This document shows positions 1 through 7,214 of a stretch of 32,021 bases of DNA, in pieces. Position 1 is the first letter of the stretch. Each line of letters begins with the position of its first letter. A program made the position numbers and the translations under genes. This stretch comes from a bacterium (GTDB lineage Bacteria > Vulcanimicrobiota > Xenobia > Xenobiales > JADMJV01). The notes beneath the pieces are model-generated. The model was not told where the DNA came from and made no database searches. It saw only the letters and a program-made list of their open reading frames with translations. The DNA lies in the NCBI GenBank assembly GCA_030149525.1, contig JASBRJ010000367.1, positions 1 to 32,021 on the forward strand. Reading direction: 5' to 3'.

Positions 1-2
1 TT

Positions 3-2156
3 TTAGAAGACGAGACCGACGATGAAGACGAAGCTGAGGAAGTCGCGGAGCTTGTCGATGACGAAGCCGACGATGAAGACGAGGCTGAGGAAGTTGCCGA
101 GCTTGTAGAAGACGAGACCGACGATGAAGACGAGGCTGAGGAAGTAGCGGAGCTTGTCGAAGACGATACCGACGATGAAGATGAGGCTGAAGACGTTGCC
201 GAGCTTGTAGAAGATGAAGCCGACGATGAAGACGAAGCTGAGGAAGTCGCGGAGCTTGTCGAAGACGAGACCGACGATGAAGCCGAGGCTGAAGAAGTTG
301 CCGAGCTTGTAGAAGACGAGACCGACGATGAAGACGAGGCTGAGGAAGTTGCCGAGCTTGTAGAAGATGAAGCCGAAGCTGAAGCCGAGGCTAAAGAAGC
401 TGCCGAGCTTGTTGAAGACGAAGCTGACGCTGAAGAAGTCGCGGAGCCTGTAGAAGACGAAGCCGACGCTGAAGAAGCGGCCGAACTTGTAGAGAAGGAC
501 GGCGACGCCGCCCCGCCTGAACACGCACCTCAGGAGGCGACCGAAGAGCCGTCTGATTCTCCACCGAGACCTTATCGCATCTCTGCCCAGTCCGTGCCGG
601 GACGCTTTGTCTCCACCTCATCGTCGGTGGAACTGCAGCTCGACTTCCCCGAAGTGCCCCTTCGGTTACCCCATATTTCTGAAGACATAGCTGAGACAGA
701 GGCATCCGTAGACGAGTCCGTTGAGGAGTCCCAAGAACAGTCACAGGAGCCTGTGCCCGTTTCGGAAGAAACTTCCTCCGAGGAGCCTGTCTCCGACGAG
801 GACATCGAGTCCGTAGAGTCGTCTGTTTCCGTTGAGAGAATTCTCGAAATCTCCGACCCGGAGAGCAATCTGTTGCCGTTGGCCCCGGTGTTCTTCTTGC
901 CCGTTCCGTGGCGAGAGGCGACAGAGGCTCCTTTCCACAACGAGTTCGATGGCCTTTACCAGAGTTTCCAGGCAGCCTTCTCTAAAGGAATGGCTTGGAG
1001 GCCGGTCGTTGAGGAAGCTGTCTCAACGGCGCGTCTCAACCCCTCACACGCCTCGGGATACTTCCTGTTTCTCCTCGGCGCCCAGCTGGAGAGAGGCGGA
1101 CACCTTCACACCGCCGATATCTGTCTGGCCACCGCCATCGAGCTGTTGGATCAGGGCTCGCCCCTCGGGGCGGCTTGTCATCTCGCGGGTCGCGTGGCAG
1201 GTCGGCGCGGTGAGTTGAGCCGGGCTCTGGAATACTTTGAACGTTCCGCGGAACTTGCCGGTGAGGCCGAGCTTGCCGTCCTGAAAATCGATGCAGCCGA
1301 GTGTCACTTGGGCATGGGTCGGCCGGAAGAGGCGTTGCTGGGGTTCGAAGAAGTCTTTGAGTATCTGGCCGAGAACGCGCCCAAGGTACAAGCGTTGGCC
1401 GTACAGGCCAAGATGGCCCAAATTCACCTTCTCATCGGTGACCCTGATACTTCGCTGGCTCTGGCAGAACAGACCAGGAAAAATCTTTCCCCGAAGAATG
1501 CCGGGACCTACCGTGTTCTTGGGCGTATTCTCCTTTCCAGGGCTTTCGCTCGTCTTGGACGACACGAATTGGCCAAAGAGTTGGCGGAGAAAGCCTGGGA
1601 AGGTGCCGAGCCGTGGTCGGCCAAGCGAAAAGACGGGCGCCGCATCGCCATCTCTAATCTGGTTGATATCTATTGCCTGAACGGTGAGTTCGAACTGGCC
1701 CAAAAACTTTTGGCGGAATCCGGGCTCACCGGATGGGGGTTGGCGGAAGCGGAGGTTCTTCTGAGGGCAGGCCATGTCGCTTGCGCTCTGGGTCAACGTG
1801 ACCGGGCCAGAACCTATCTTCATCTGGGGAAATCGTTCATTGAGCGATTTCAAAGCCCGGCCCTATGGCGAAGTTGCTTCCTCGAACTGGAGGCTGAGAT
1901 CAACCTTCAGGAAGGCGAATACTTGAAGGCTCAGGCTAATTCCAAAGCCGCCTTGACTGTGTTTGAGAGAGAAGCTACCGGCCCCGTCGACCGTTCTCGC
2001 CACATTGTGAGAGCCGCCAAAATTATGGCCGCTCAAGGGGACTTGAAGACGGCTCGCGAGATGCTTGAACAGGCCCACTCCCTGAGAGATCTCCACCTTG
2101 GTTCCGATCATCCACACACCTCAAGCGTTGAAGGGTTGACGGCTGTTCTTGGATAG
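3..2156 (+). CDS. acidic-repeat TPR protein, 5' end outside window
   Basis: The frame is already open at the left edge and runs without a stop to TAG at 2154-2156, giving 717 visible residues. The GTG at 594 is internal, not a start. Residues 1 to about 180 are almost entirely Asp/Glu/Ala/Val in a 17-residue repeat (consensus LVEDEADDEDEAEEVAE). A second Ser/Glu-rich acidic linker follows to about residue 285. The rest is alternating amphipathic helices of TPR type, for example the stretches at nt 1060-1300 and 1390-1480 with Gly/Ala at helix-packing positions and 34-40 residue spacing. TPRs are protein-interaction scaffolds, so a docking or assembly role is likely; the acidic arm may bind cations or basic partners. 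No catalytic motif is seen. The N-terminus, any signal peptide and further domains lie upstream and cannot be judged. Confidence 0.85.
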   Translation, partial: LEDETDDEDEAEEVAELVDDEADDEDEAEEVAELVEDETDDEDEAEEVAELVEDDTDDEDEAEDVAELVEDEADDEDEAEEVAELVEDETDDEAEAEEVAELVEDETDDEDEAEEVAELVEDEAEAEAEAKEAAELVEDEADAEEVAEPVEDEADAEEAAELVEKDGDAAPPEHAPQEATEEPSDSPPRPYRISAQSVPGRFVSTSSSVELQLDFPEVPLRLPHISEDIAETEASVDESVEESQEQSQEPVPVSEETSSEEPVSDEDIESVESSVSVERILEISDPESNLLPLAPVFFLPVPWREATEAPFHNEFDGLYQSFQAAFSKGMAWRPVVEEAVSTARLNPSHASGYFLFLLGAQLERGGHLHTADICLATAIELLDQGSPLGAACHLAGRVAGRRGELSRALEYFERSAELAGEAELAVLKIDAAECHLGMGRPEEALLGFEEVFEYLAENAPKVQALAVQAKMAQIHLLIGDPDTSLALAEQTRKNLSPKNAGTYRVLGRILLSRAFARLGRHELAKELAEKAWEGAEPWSAKRKDGRRIAISNLVDIYCLNGEFELAQKLLAESGLTGWGLAEAEVLLRAGHVACALGQRDRARTYLHLGKSFIERFQSPALWRSCFLELEAEINLQEGEYLKAQANSKAALTVFEREATGPVDRSRHIVRAAKIMAAQGDLKTAREMLEQAHSLRDLHLGSDHPHTSSVEGLTAVLG
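51..485 (+). repeat. 51-bp in-frame tandem repeat (acidic 17-mer)
   Basis: Seven 51-bp units begin at 51, 102, 153, 204, 255, 306 and 357, each starting CTTGT and encoding L-V-[DE]-D-[ED]-[AT]-D-D-E-D-E-A-E-E-V-A-E with small changes. A partial unit precedes them at 3-50. Two shortened 39-bp (13-codon) units follow at 408 and 447, after which the pattern decays. Nearly all differences are synonymous or D/E swaps, so the array looks recently expanded or homogenised. Confidence 0.95.
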
Positions 2157-2612
2157 TCTCGGGTCAGGCAGGTGCTCGGCTCGACCGCTTGTTGGCACCC
2201 GCGTTTCACTCAACAGGTGAGGCGATCTGGATTTGGGTAGCTCAAGCTCTCGGGTGAGGCTGCTTCTGCCTTGCTCCGGATGTTCGTAATGCCAGGCACG
2301 ATAAAGCCACCGTCTGCGGAGGCCGAAGTCTTTCAACAATGCGTGAATTTCCGACTGGCCCTTCAGCACCCAGGTGGAATCCCGATGAAAGTTATACGCG
2401 CCGGCTAATTTGGCCAGCACATCCCGTGCGCTTTTGTCACAACCCAGAAAGTAAAAGAGAGATAGGCCGGAAGCGGCGTGCCGGAAGAGGTACCTGCTCT
2501 GTTCCAATCGATGAAAGAAGAGACCTCGATCGAGAGAACCGTAGAGTTGTTGATATGTCCCATCAATACCGGGTGCGAAGATCGAATCCATAGAAGAGAG
2601 TTTAGTGAACAT
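2121..2612 (-). CDS. hypothetical protein
   Basis: This 163-residue protein is not recognised. The ATG at 2612 has an AAGGA ribosome site about ten bases upstream. It lies 39 bases after the TolQ/ExbB-type gene on the same strand, so co-transcription is likely. The first 110 residues have protein-like composition, with alternating hydrophobic and charged helices, and include GIDGTYQQLYGSLDRG and a Tyr/Phe-rich stretch. The last 50 residues are Ser/Pro/Arg-rich and may be disordered. The 3' end overlaps the convergent TPR gene by 36 bases, which is unusual. A competing reading from the GTG at 2620 in another frame is shorter and has worse composition. If this gene is not real, 2157-2651 would be a 495-base gap without a clear gene. 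Confidence 0.55.
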   Translation of the reverse strand: MFTKLSSMDSIFAPGIDGTYQQLYGSLDRGLFFHRLEQSRYLFRHAASGLSLFYFLGCDKSARDVLAKLAGAYNFHRDSTWVLKGQSEIHALLKDFGLRRRWLYRAWHYEHPEQGRSSLTRELELPKSRSPHLLSETRVPTSGRAEHLPDPRLSKNSRQPFNA

Positions 2613-2651
2613 GTGTTCACTATCCTTCTCAGAGACTCAATCGGCGGTCTC

Positions 2652-3359
2652 CTACGCTCTCGATTCTAAGAAAAGTTCCGCACTTTTGGTTGGATGACGG
2701 GTTTGTCGTTCCGAAAACAGCGACGCGCGGCTCTCAGGCTCTGTTGTTAAGATGGTCAGCAGGTGACGAGACCCCACGTCCCATTGGCTCAGCATCACTT
2801 CGAATTTCTTCTTAAAGAAGTTGAAGATCACGACTGAGGAGATCGCCACAAGGAGTCCCACCGCTGTTGCGACCAAGGCTTCCGAGACACCGGCAGAGAC
2901 AACCTCAATACCAGCTTTCCCCATCCTGGCCACGTCTGCGAAGGTCTTGGTGATCCCTACAACGGTTCCGAACAGACCAACAAAGGGGGCTATCACGGCT
3001 ATCGTTCCCAAATGAGAGAGGCCTTTTTCCAAATCGATTCGCTCTCGCTCCAGCAGCGTCTCTAGAAAGAAGTCACCCTTGTCCAGTCCTGGATTGTTGA
3101 GGGAGAGCAACTCGCCACAGATTCGTGAGAGCGGTCGATTCAATTGATGCAGATATTCTTGCCATACGGAAGCTTCAAGCTTCTTTTCCAGCATTAAATA
3201 GCGCAACTGATTCAGTAGCCAATCCCCATCCAGTTCGGACCGGCGGACTCTGCGAGAGAGTTCCCAACTGAGAGCGACCATAAAAAACGAACATGCGAAG
3301 AGGACCACTAGAGTGAAGTAGCCGGCCGTCGACATGTGAGAAAGGAGACCGTTTGGCAT
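2652..3359 (-). CDS. MotA/TolQ/ExbB proton channel family protein
   Basis: This 235-residue inner-membrane protein has the three-helix layout of the family: helix 1 at about 11-30, a long cytoplasmic segment, helix 2 at about 118-140 and helix 3 at about 160-185. The central motif APFVGLFGTVVGITKTF and the following GVSEALVATAVGLLVAI are hallmark TolQ/ExbB sequences. TolQ/ExbB pentamers with ExbD/TolR use proton flow to energise outer-membrane processes. Here no ExbD/TolR-like gene is adjacent; the next gene on the strand is an unknown protein. It could therefore be an orphan that borrows a distant partner. The ATG at 3359 has only a weak ribosome site. The 35-residue C-terminal tail is polar and not conserved. 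Confidence 0.92.
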   Translation of the reverse strand: MPNGLLSHMSTAGYFTLVVLFACSFFMVALSWELSRRVRRSELDGDWLLNQLRYLMLEKKLEASVWQEYLHQLNRPLSRICGELLSLNNPGLDKGDFFLETLLERERIDLEKGLSHLGTIAVIAPFVGLFGTVVGITKTFADVARMGKAGIEVVSAGVSEALVATAVGLLVAISSVVIFNFFKKKFEVMLSQWDVGSRHLLTILTTEPESRASLFSERQTRHPTKSAELFLESRA

Positions 3360-3490
3360 AACCCAGGTTTTAACGTTCTGCCCCGGACGCCTTCAGGGGG
3401 TGGGGAAGCGGGCCTGGCGACTTTGTTTTTTCGAAGAAAGCCCCCCATGGCGCCGTTTTGAGAACTTTTCATTTTCACAAAGGCTCAGCT

Positions 3491-3524
3491 CAGTTTACAC
3501 GCAGTTTACATATGAAACGGTTTC
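3491..3524. promoter_or_regulatory. candidate operator: 11-bp-spaced repeat plus palindrome
   Basis: Two exact copies of CAGTTTACA start at 3491 and 3502, 11 bases apart (one helical turn). They are followed at 3514-3524 by the palindrome GAAACGGTTTC. They lie in the 246-base gap between the divergent channel gene and the transglycosylase/amidase gene, about 80-115 bases before the latter's start. A TATCCT at 3531 could be a -10 element, but no well-spaced -35 is seen. The regulatory role is inferred from position and symmetry only. Confidence 0.3.
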
Positions 3525-3605
3525 GACACTTATCCTAGACAAAAGTTATTTTTGCCGTCTGCTCCTCGTCGCTTGAATCAGGGAGGAGCGGCCGAGAGGA
3601 AAGTT

Positions 3606-5105
3606 ATGCAGACCAGCTTTCAGATACCACGTGTTCTCTCACTTAACGTGAATACTCTGAAACCCGCCTCAGCGGTTCAAAGTCAGGAAGACCAGGCAGG
3701 AGATCTTCCTGAGAATATCTCTTACGACGCTCGAGGCTCGGTTCCCGATCACGGGCCGTTGATTCCGAATCCGGCTCATTATCCCGCCCCCTCTCGACTT
3801 CCGGAAAGAAACCCTATGGAGACGACCTGGGGCTTCGGACGATTCGAGAACGCCTACAACGACCAGATCGAGAAGGCTGTGGAAGAGGTTTGGGAACATC
3901 CGGACTATCCGCTTGACCCCCTGACTTTCAAGGCGCTGGTTGCTGCCGAAAGCGCGTTCAAAAAAGACGCTGTCTCTCCCACCGGAGCGGTAGGCCTGGT
4001 ACAGATTACGGGCGGGACCGCCCGAGCCTACGGACTGCGGACTTCGCCCCCGCCGGACGAGCGTCGAGATCCCGACAAGGCGCTTCCTGCCGGAGTGAAG
4101 ATCCTGGCCGACAAACTCACTGTCATCAACCAACCTAATGAGAACGAAGACTACGGCAAGAAAGTTGCGGAGTACTACGCCAGAGAAGGCAAGCCCAATC
4201 CAGAGCAGATGGAAACTCTGGCTCTGGCCGGATATAACGGGGGCGGCTCAACCGTTGTTCGAGCCATGGCCTACGCTATCGAAGATGGTAAAGACCCTCG
4301 TAATTTCGCCAACCTGGTGGCCGAAGACCGTCCAATGACCGAAACCCCGCTCTACAAGGCGATCAAAGACACTTTCGGAGAGCGTTTCGCCTCTGGAAAG
4401 TATCACGAAATGGGTGCCTATCCCGGTCGAATTTACGGCATTGAAAATAGAGAATTCGAGCCTCTCAGAGGTAAGAGGATCATGGTTGACCCTGGACACG
4501 GGGGCGGAGACGCCGGTGCTCGTGGTCCGGAGGGTGCCAAAGAGTCCATGATCAATCTTGGAGTGAGCTTGAAGCTTCGCGACAAACTCGAGGCGCTCGG
4601 TGCCGAAGTGAGAATGACTCGCGACACAGACCGCAAAGTCTCCCACCCCGACGCATCTCAAAGCGAGGAACTGAGAGCTAGAGTTGCCATGGCCAATAGC
4701 TGGCCGGCTCAGGTTTACGTTTCCGTTCACTCGAACTCCGCGGCAAACCCTGCCGCTCACGGTACGGAAACCTACCACAGCCGCAACGCTTCCGAGAAGT
4801 CGAAGGAGATGGCTGCAGCCGTTCATAAGGAAATGGTGGGAGCCACCGGGTTCCGGGATCGCGGCGTCAAGGCTGCCAACTTCCATGTGATCAAGAATAC
4901 CCATATGCCGGCGATTCTGGTGGAAACCGGATTTGTCTCCAACCCCGTTGAGGAAAAGCATCTCACCGACCCGGAGATGCAGGACAAGATGGCTCAAGCT
5001 ATCACTAACGGTGTGGAACAGGTCTTCGGGCTGAACGCAAATCGGGGAGAAGTTTCCTTTGCCGACACAGGAAAGATCATCGAGGCTCCGGTGGAGGCTC
5101 AATAG
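3606..5105 (+). CDS. lytic transglycosylase / N-acetylmuramoyl-L-alanine amidase fusion
   Basis: This 499-residue peptidoglycan hydrolase has two catalytic domains. Residues ~80-215 are an SLT (GH23-type) fold with catalytic Glu115 in AAESAF, GAVGLVQIT and the AGYNGGG motif, which cleaves the glycan strand. Residues ~285-475 are an Amidase_3 (LytC/AmiC-like) zinc amidase with His298 (DPGHGGGDAG), Glu313, His375 (SVHSNS) and catalytic Glu440 (ILVETGFVSN), which cuts the stem peptide from muramic acid. The ATG at 3606 follows GAGAGGA at good spacing; an upstream TTG (3552) is in frame but less likely. No classical signal peptide is visible: the first 80 residues are polar and Pro-rich. Export may therefore need a non-Sec route or lysis. 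It is monocistronic and followed by a strong terminator. Confidence 0.93.
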   Translation: MQTSFQIPRVLSLNVNTLKPASAVQSQEDQAGDLPENISYDARGSVPDHGPLIPNPAHYPAPSRLPERNPMETTWGFGRFENAYNDQIEKAVEEVWEHPDYPLDPLTFKALVAAESAFKKDAVSPTGAVGLVQITGGTARAYGLRTSPPPDERRDPDKALPAGVKILADKLTVINQPNENEDYGKKVAEYYAREGKPNPEQMETLALAGYNGGGSTVVRAMAYAIEDGKDPRNFANLVAEDRPMTETPLYKAIKDTFGERFASGKYHEMGAYPGRIYGIENREFEPLRGKRIMVDPGHGGGDAGARGPEGAKESMINLGVSLKLRDKLEALGAEVRMTRDTDRKVSHPDASQSEELRARVAMANSWPAQVYVSVHSNSAANPAAHGTETYHSRNASEKSKEMAAAVHKEMVGATGFRDRGVKAANFHVIKNTHMPAILVETGFVSNPVEEKHLTDPEMQDKMAQAITNGVEQVFGLNANRGEVSFADTGKIIEAPVEAQ

Positions 5106-5161
5106 CGCAAAACCGCTTCAGCGTTGCCTTTCTAGCGGAGGAAAGGCCTCCATATCAACCT

Positions 5162-5189
5162 AAAAAGAGGTCTACACGGACCTCTTTTT
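5162..5189 (+). terminator. intrinsic terminator
   Basis: AAAAAGAGGTC (5162-5172) pairs with GACCTCTTTTT (5179-5189) across a 6-base loop, ending in a T-run. It lies 56 bases after the stop of the transglycosylase/amidase gene. Confidence 0.9.
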
Positions 5190-5284
5190 CGCGCTTTGAA
5201 CAGCTTGATTTGCCGCACCGAATCCGGTTGTGCAGAGCGCGGATTGGAGGGTCGTTTAGAAACAGTAGAAGTTGGAGAATGTGA

Positions 5285-5533
5285 ATGGCAGTAGTCCTTC
5301 CGAATCAGCTGGGAGACCAGCTCAAGACCTATCTCCGGGCACTCGAGCAGCTGGAGCAGGAAAAGAGTGAGATCGCCAGCGCGATCAAAGAGACCATGGA
5401 CGAGGCAAAGCGTGAGGGTTTAGACGTAAAAGCTCTGCGTGAGATTGTAAAGATGAGAAGAATCGGACGCGAGGCGTTTGAAGAGAAAGAGTCGACCGTA
5501 CACAATTACATGACCGCCCTCGGCATGCGCTGA
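5285..5533 (+). CDS. GapR-like DUF2312 DNA-binding protein
   Basis: This 82-residue protein fits the DUF2312/UPF0335 family: a helical coiled coil (LEQLEQEKSEIASAIKETMD), then the family core GLDVKALREIVKMRR, then a C-terminal YMTALGM helix. Caulobacter GapR is the characterised member; it encircles overtwisted DNA ahead of polymerases and supports topoisomerase action. By family, this protein should coat chromosomal DNA. The ATG at 5285 has GGAG about eight bases upstream. The gene is isolated between two strong terminators, so it has its own transcript. The family is known mainly from Alphaproteobacteria and their phages, so its presence beside genes of non-alphaproteobacterial flavour is notable. 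Length and core motif match well; the function is inferred from the family. Confidence 0.82.
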   Translation: MAVVLPNQLGDQLKTYLRALEQLEQEKSEIASAIKETMDEAKREGLDVKALREIVKMRRIGREAFEEKESTVHNYMTALGMR

Positions 5534-5557
5534 CGACATTACCAGATACCAGAAAAG

Positions 5558-5597
5558 TTGTAAAAAAGAGAGGTCCACCAACCTCTCTTTTTTACAA
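5558..5597. terminator. bidirectional intrinsic terminator
   Basis: A perfect 17-bp inverted repeat, TTGTAAAAAAGAGAGGT (5558-5574) and its complement (5581-5597), with a CCACCA loop. The A/T runs serve both strands. It separates the convergent GapR-like gene and TPR/thioredoxin-fold gene, and the stop codon of the latter (5592-5594) lies inside the stem. Confidence 0.93.
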
Positions 5598-7178
5598 TGT
5601 CTCCACGTATTCGTTCATTTCGCGGAATAACTCCTCGGCCGGACCTGTGCGAGTGAGACAGATTCTCCCGTTTCGGTCGATGACCACCAGCGACGATGAA
5701 CTTGTCACTCCGAACTGACCGGCCATATCCAGGTCACCCCAGAGTTGAGCCGTGGTCCCGGGCATGCTCAAATACAGCTGGTGGGCCTCCTTCTGAGTGG
5801 AAGGGTCGGTATGAATGGCCACGGTTTCAACCCCCTCACCCAAATGAGCTTTGATGGCTCCCAGGGATGTGAGTTGGCTTTTGGCGTCGCTATCGGCCAC
5901 GTTCCAAAACACAATAACTATAGGCTTCTTGAGGAGGTTCTCGGCCAGCCGATAAAAACGACCGCGTCGATCTTTGGCAACCAGAGGGGGAGCGAGCTGA
6001 CCCGCCTCACCGGCATTGGAGACCATCGTTGCAGAGCTCTCCCTTTTGAGACCGCCGTCATTGGAGCGAAAGACCACGGCCTGATCTTTAGCCAGGGTAA
6101 AGGCCTCTTTGGTGCCGTCGGCGGAGGTCAAGGAGACCTTTCCGGGGGGGACGCTCACACCAGTGGGTGGGAGAAGCAGCAAGGAGCCGTTGTCGGTGCG
6201 CAGGCGGACCGGCTTGTCGATGTTGCCGAGGACGGCTAGTTTCCCTCTGGGATCCAGTTCGTAGGCCTCCTGAAGAGCCTGATCGGCGGCTGCCGGCTGC
6301 CCGGCCATGATGTAGGCGGGCCAGAGCAGGCATCGAATGGAGGCCCAGTCAGGACGTTGTTTTTTCGCCTCTTCCAAAACCTCGACCGCCTCCTGGTAGC
6401 GAGCCGTCGCCAGGGCAGCTTGGGCGACCTCCAGACTGAGCATGGGAAACGGGATGTTTGCGGCTCGACTTTTTTCGAGTCCTTTACGGAGGCTTTGATA
6501 GGCAGCCTCGTACTGTTTTGCTTGGAGCTGGCGTCGCCCCAGCAGGAAGTCGAACCCCGGCTCGGTTTTGACTTTCTCACTGGCCTGGGTGTAAAGCTTT
6601 AGCGTTTCCTCATTGAGAGGGCGAGACTGGGCGGCCACCACCTTAGCTACGCTAGAGCTGGGAGCCTGCTCCGCGGCCTCTTTCCACCAGGCAAGCCCGT
6701 CGTCGGGTTTGCCCCGAAGAAACTCCATTCTTCCACGATAGTAGAGGAGGACGGCGTGCTGGGGGTGCCAGGAGTAGGATGCTATCAGGTCGCTAAGTTC
6801 TCGCTCGGCTTCGGCGAAAGCGTTCTGTCGAGCGAGTTCGTCGGCTTGACGTCCACTGGCAAGAAGCAGATTGTGGAGCGCTTCGTCGTTAGTGCGCGAT
6901 AGGGACAACGCTTTCCGGAACGAGTAGATAGCTCGGGGGTCGTTGCCCTTGAGATAGTGAGCGTAACCTAATCTGTTATGAGCGAGACTGGATTCGGGGT
7001 AGAAGTTTGCCAGCTTCTCATATAGGATAACAGCCTTGTCCAAGTCTTTTTCAGCCAGAGCCTCTTCGGCTCTCTGCAGGAGGGGTTGGAAGGCCGGTCG
7101 TTTTTGACCGAGTACCGGACCGATACAAAGAAGAATGAGAACGATCCCTATCAAGGACCTGAATAGGCTTGTGCGCAT
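5592..7178 (-). CDS. exported TPR protein with redox-inactive thioredoxin-fold domain
   Basis: From the ATG at 7178 the protein has 528 residues and opens with a clear signal peptide (MRTSLFRSLIGIVLILLCIG, then PVLG-Q), which is why this start is preferred over the GTG at 7250. Residues ~30-330 are TPR repeats (for example ARYQEAVEVLEEAKKQRPDW). The last ~140 residues form an AhpC/TSA-TlpA-like thioredoxin fold: QLAPPLVAKDRRGRFYRL, PIVIVFWNVADSDAKSQL, and LVVIDRNGRI near the end. The position that carries CxxC in TlpA-type proteins reads WNVADSD, so both redox cysteines are missing. It is probably a periplasmic scaffold or sensor rather than an oxidoreductase. Only 36 bases separate it from the divergent permease gene. 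The ribosome site is weak. Confidence 0.85.
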   Translation of the reverse strand: MRTSLFRSLIGIVLILLCIGPVLGQKRPAFQPLLQRAEEALAEKDLDKAVILYEKLANFYPESSLAHNRLGYAHYLKGNDPRAIYSFRKALSLSRTNDEALHNLLLASGRQADELARQNAFAEAERELSDLIASYSWHPQHAVLLYYRGRMEFLRGKPDDGLAWWKEAAEQAPSSSVAKVVAAQSRPLNEETLKLYTQASEKVKTEPGFDFLLGRRQLQAKQYEAAYQSLRKGLEKSRAANIPFPMLSLEVAQAALATARYQEAVEVLEEAKKQRPDWASIRCLLWPAYIMAGQPAAADQALQEAYELDPRGKLAVLGNIDKPVRLRTDNGSLLLLPPTGVSVPPGKVSLTSADGTKEAFTLAKDQAVVFRSNDGGLKRESSATMVSNAGEAGQLAPPLVAKDRRGRFYRLAENLLKKPIVIVFWNVADSDAKSQLTSLGAIKAHLGEGVETVAIHTDPSTQKEAHQLYLSMPGTTAQLWGDLDMAGQFGVTSSSSLVVIDRNGRICLTRTGPAEELFREMNEYVETL

Positions 7179-7214
7179 GCCTTGGGCTTCGAAATTCGGG
7201 GGCGGTGACCCTTC

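Noticed and set aside
3-524. Minus-strand hydrophobic repeat frame
   Set aside because: It is the antisense of the acidic 51-bp array; the Phe/Val/Gly repeats are just complements of Glu/Asp/Ala codons.
594-596. GTG as the start of the TPR protein
   Set aside because: The same frame is open without stops back to position 3 and encodes the acidic repeats, so this GTG is internal.
1044-1853. 269-residue minus-strand frame
   Set aside because: Antisense to clear TPR coding sequence, with Gln/Gly/Pro-rich non-protein-like composition.
4248-5102. 284-residue minus-strand frame
   Set aside because: Antisense to the amidase domain, whose catalytic motifs are intact on the plus strand.
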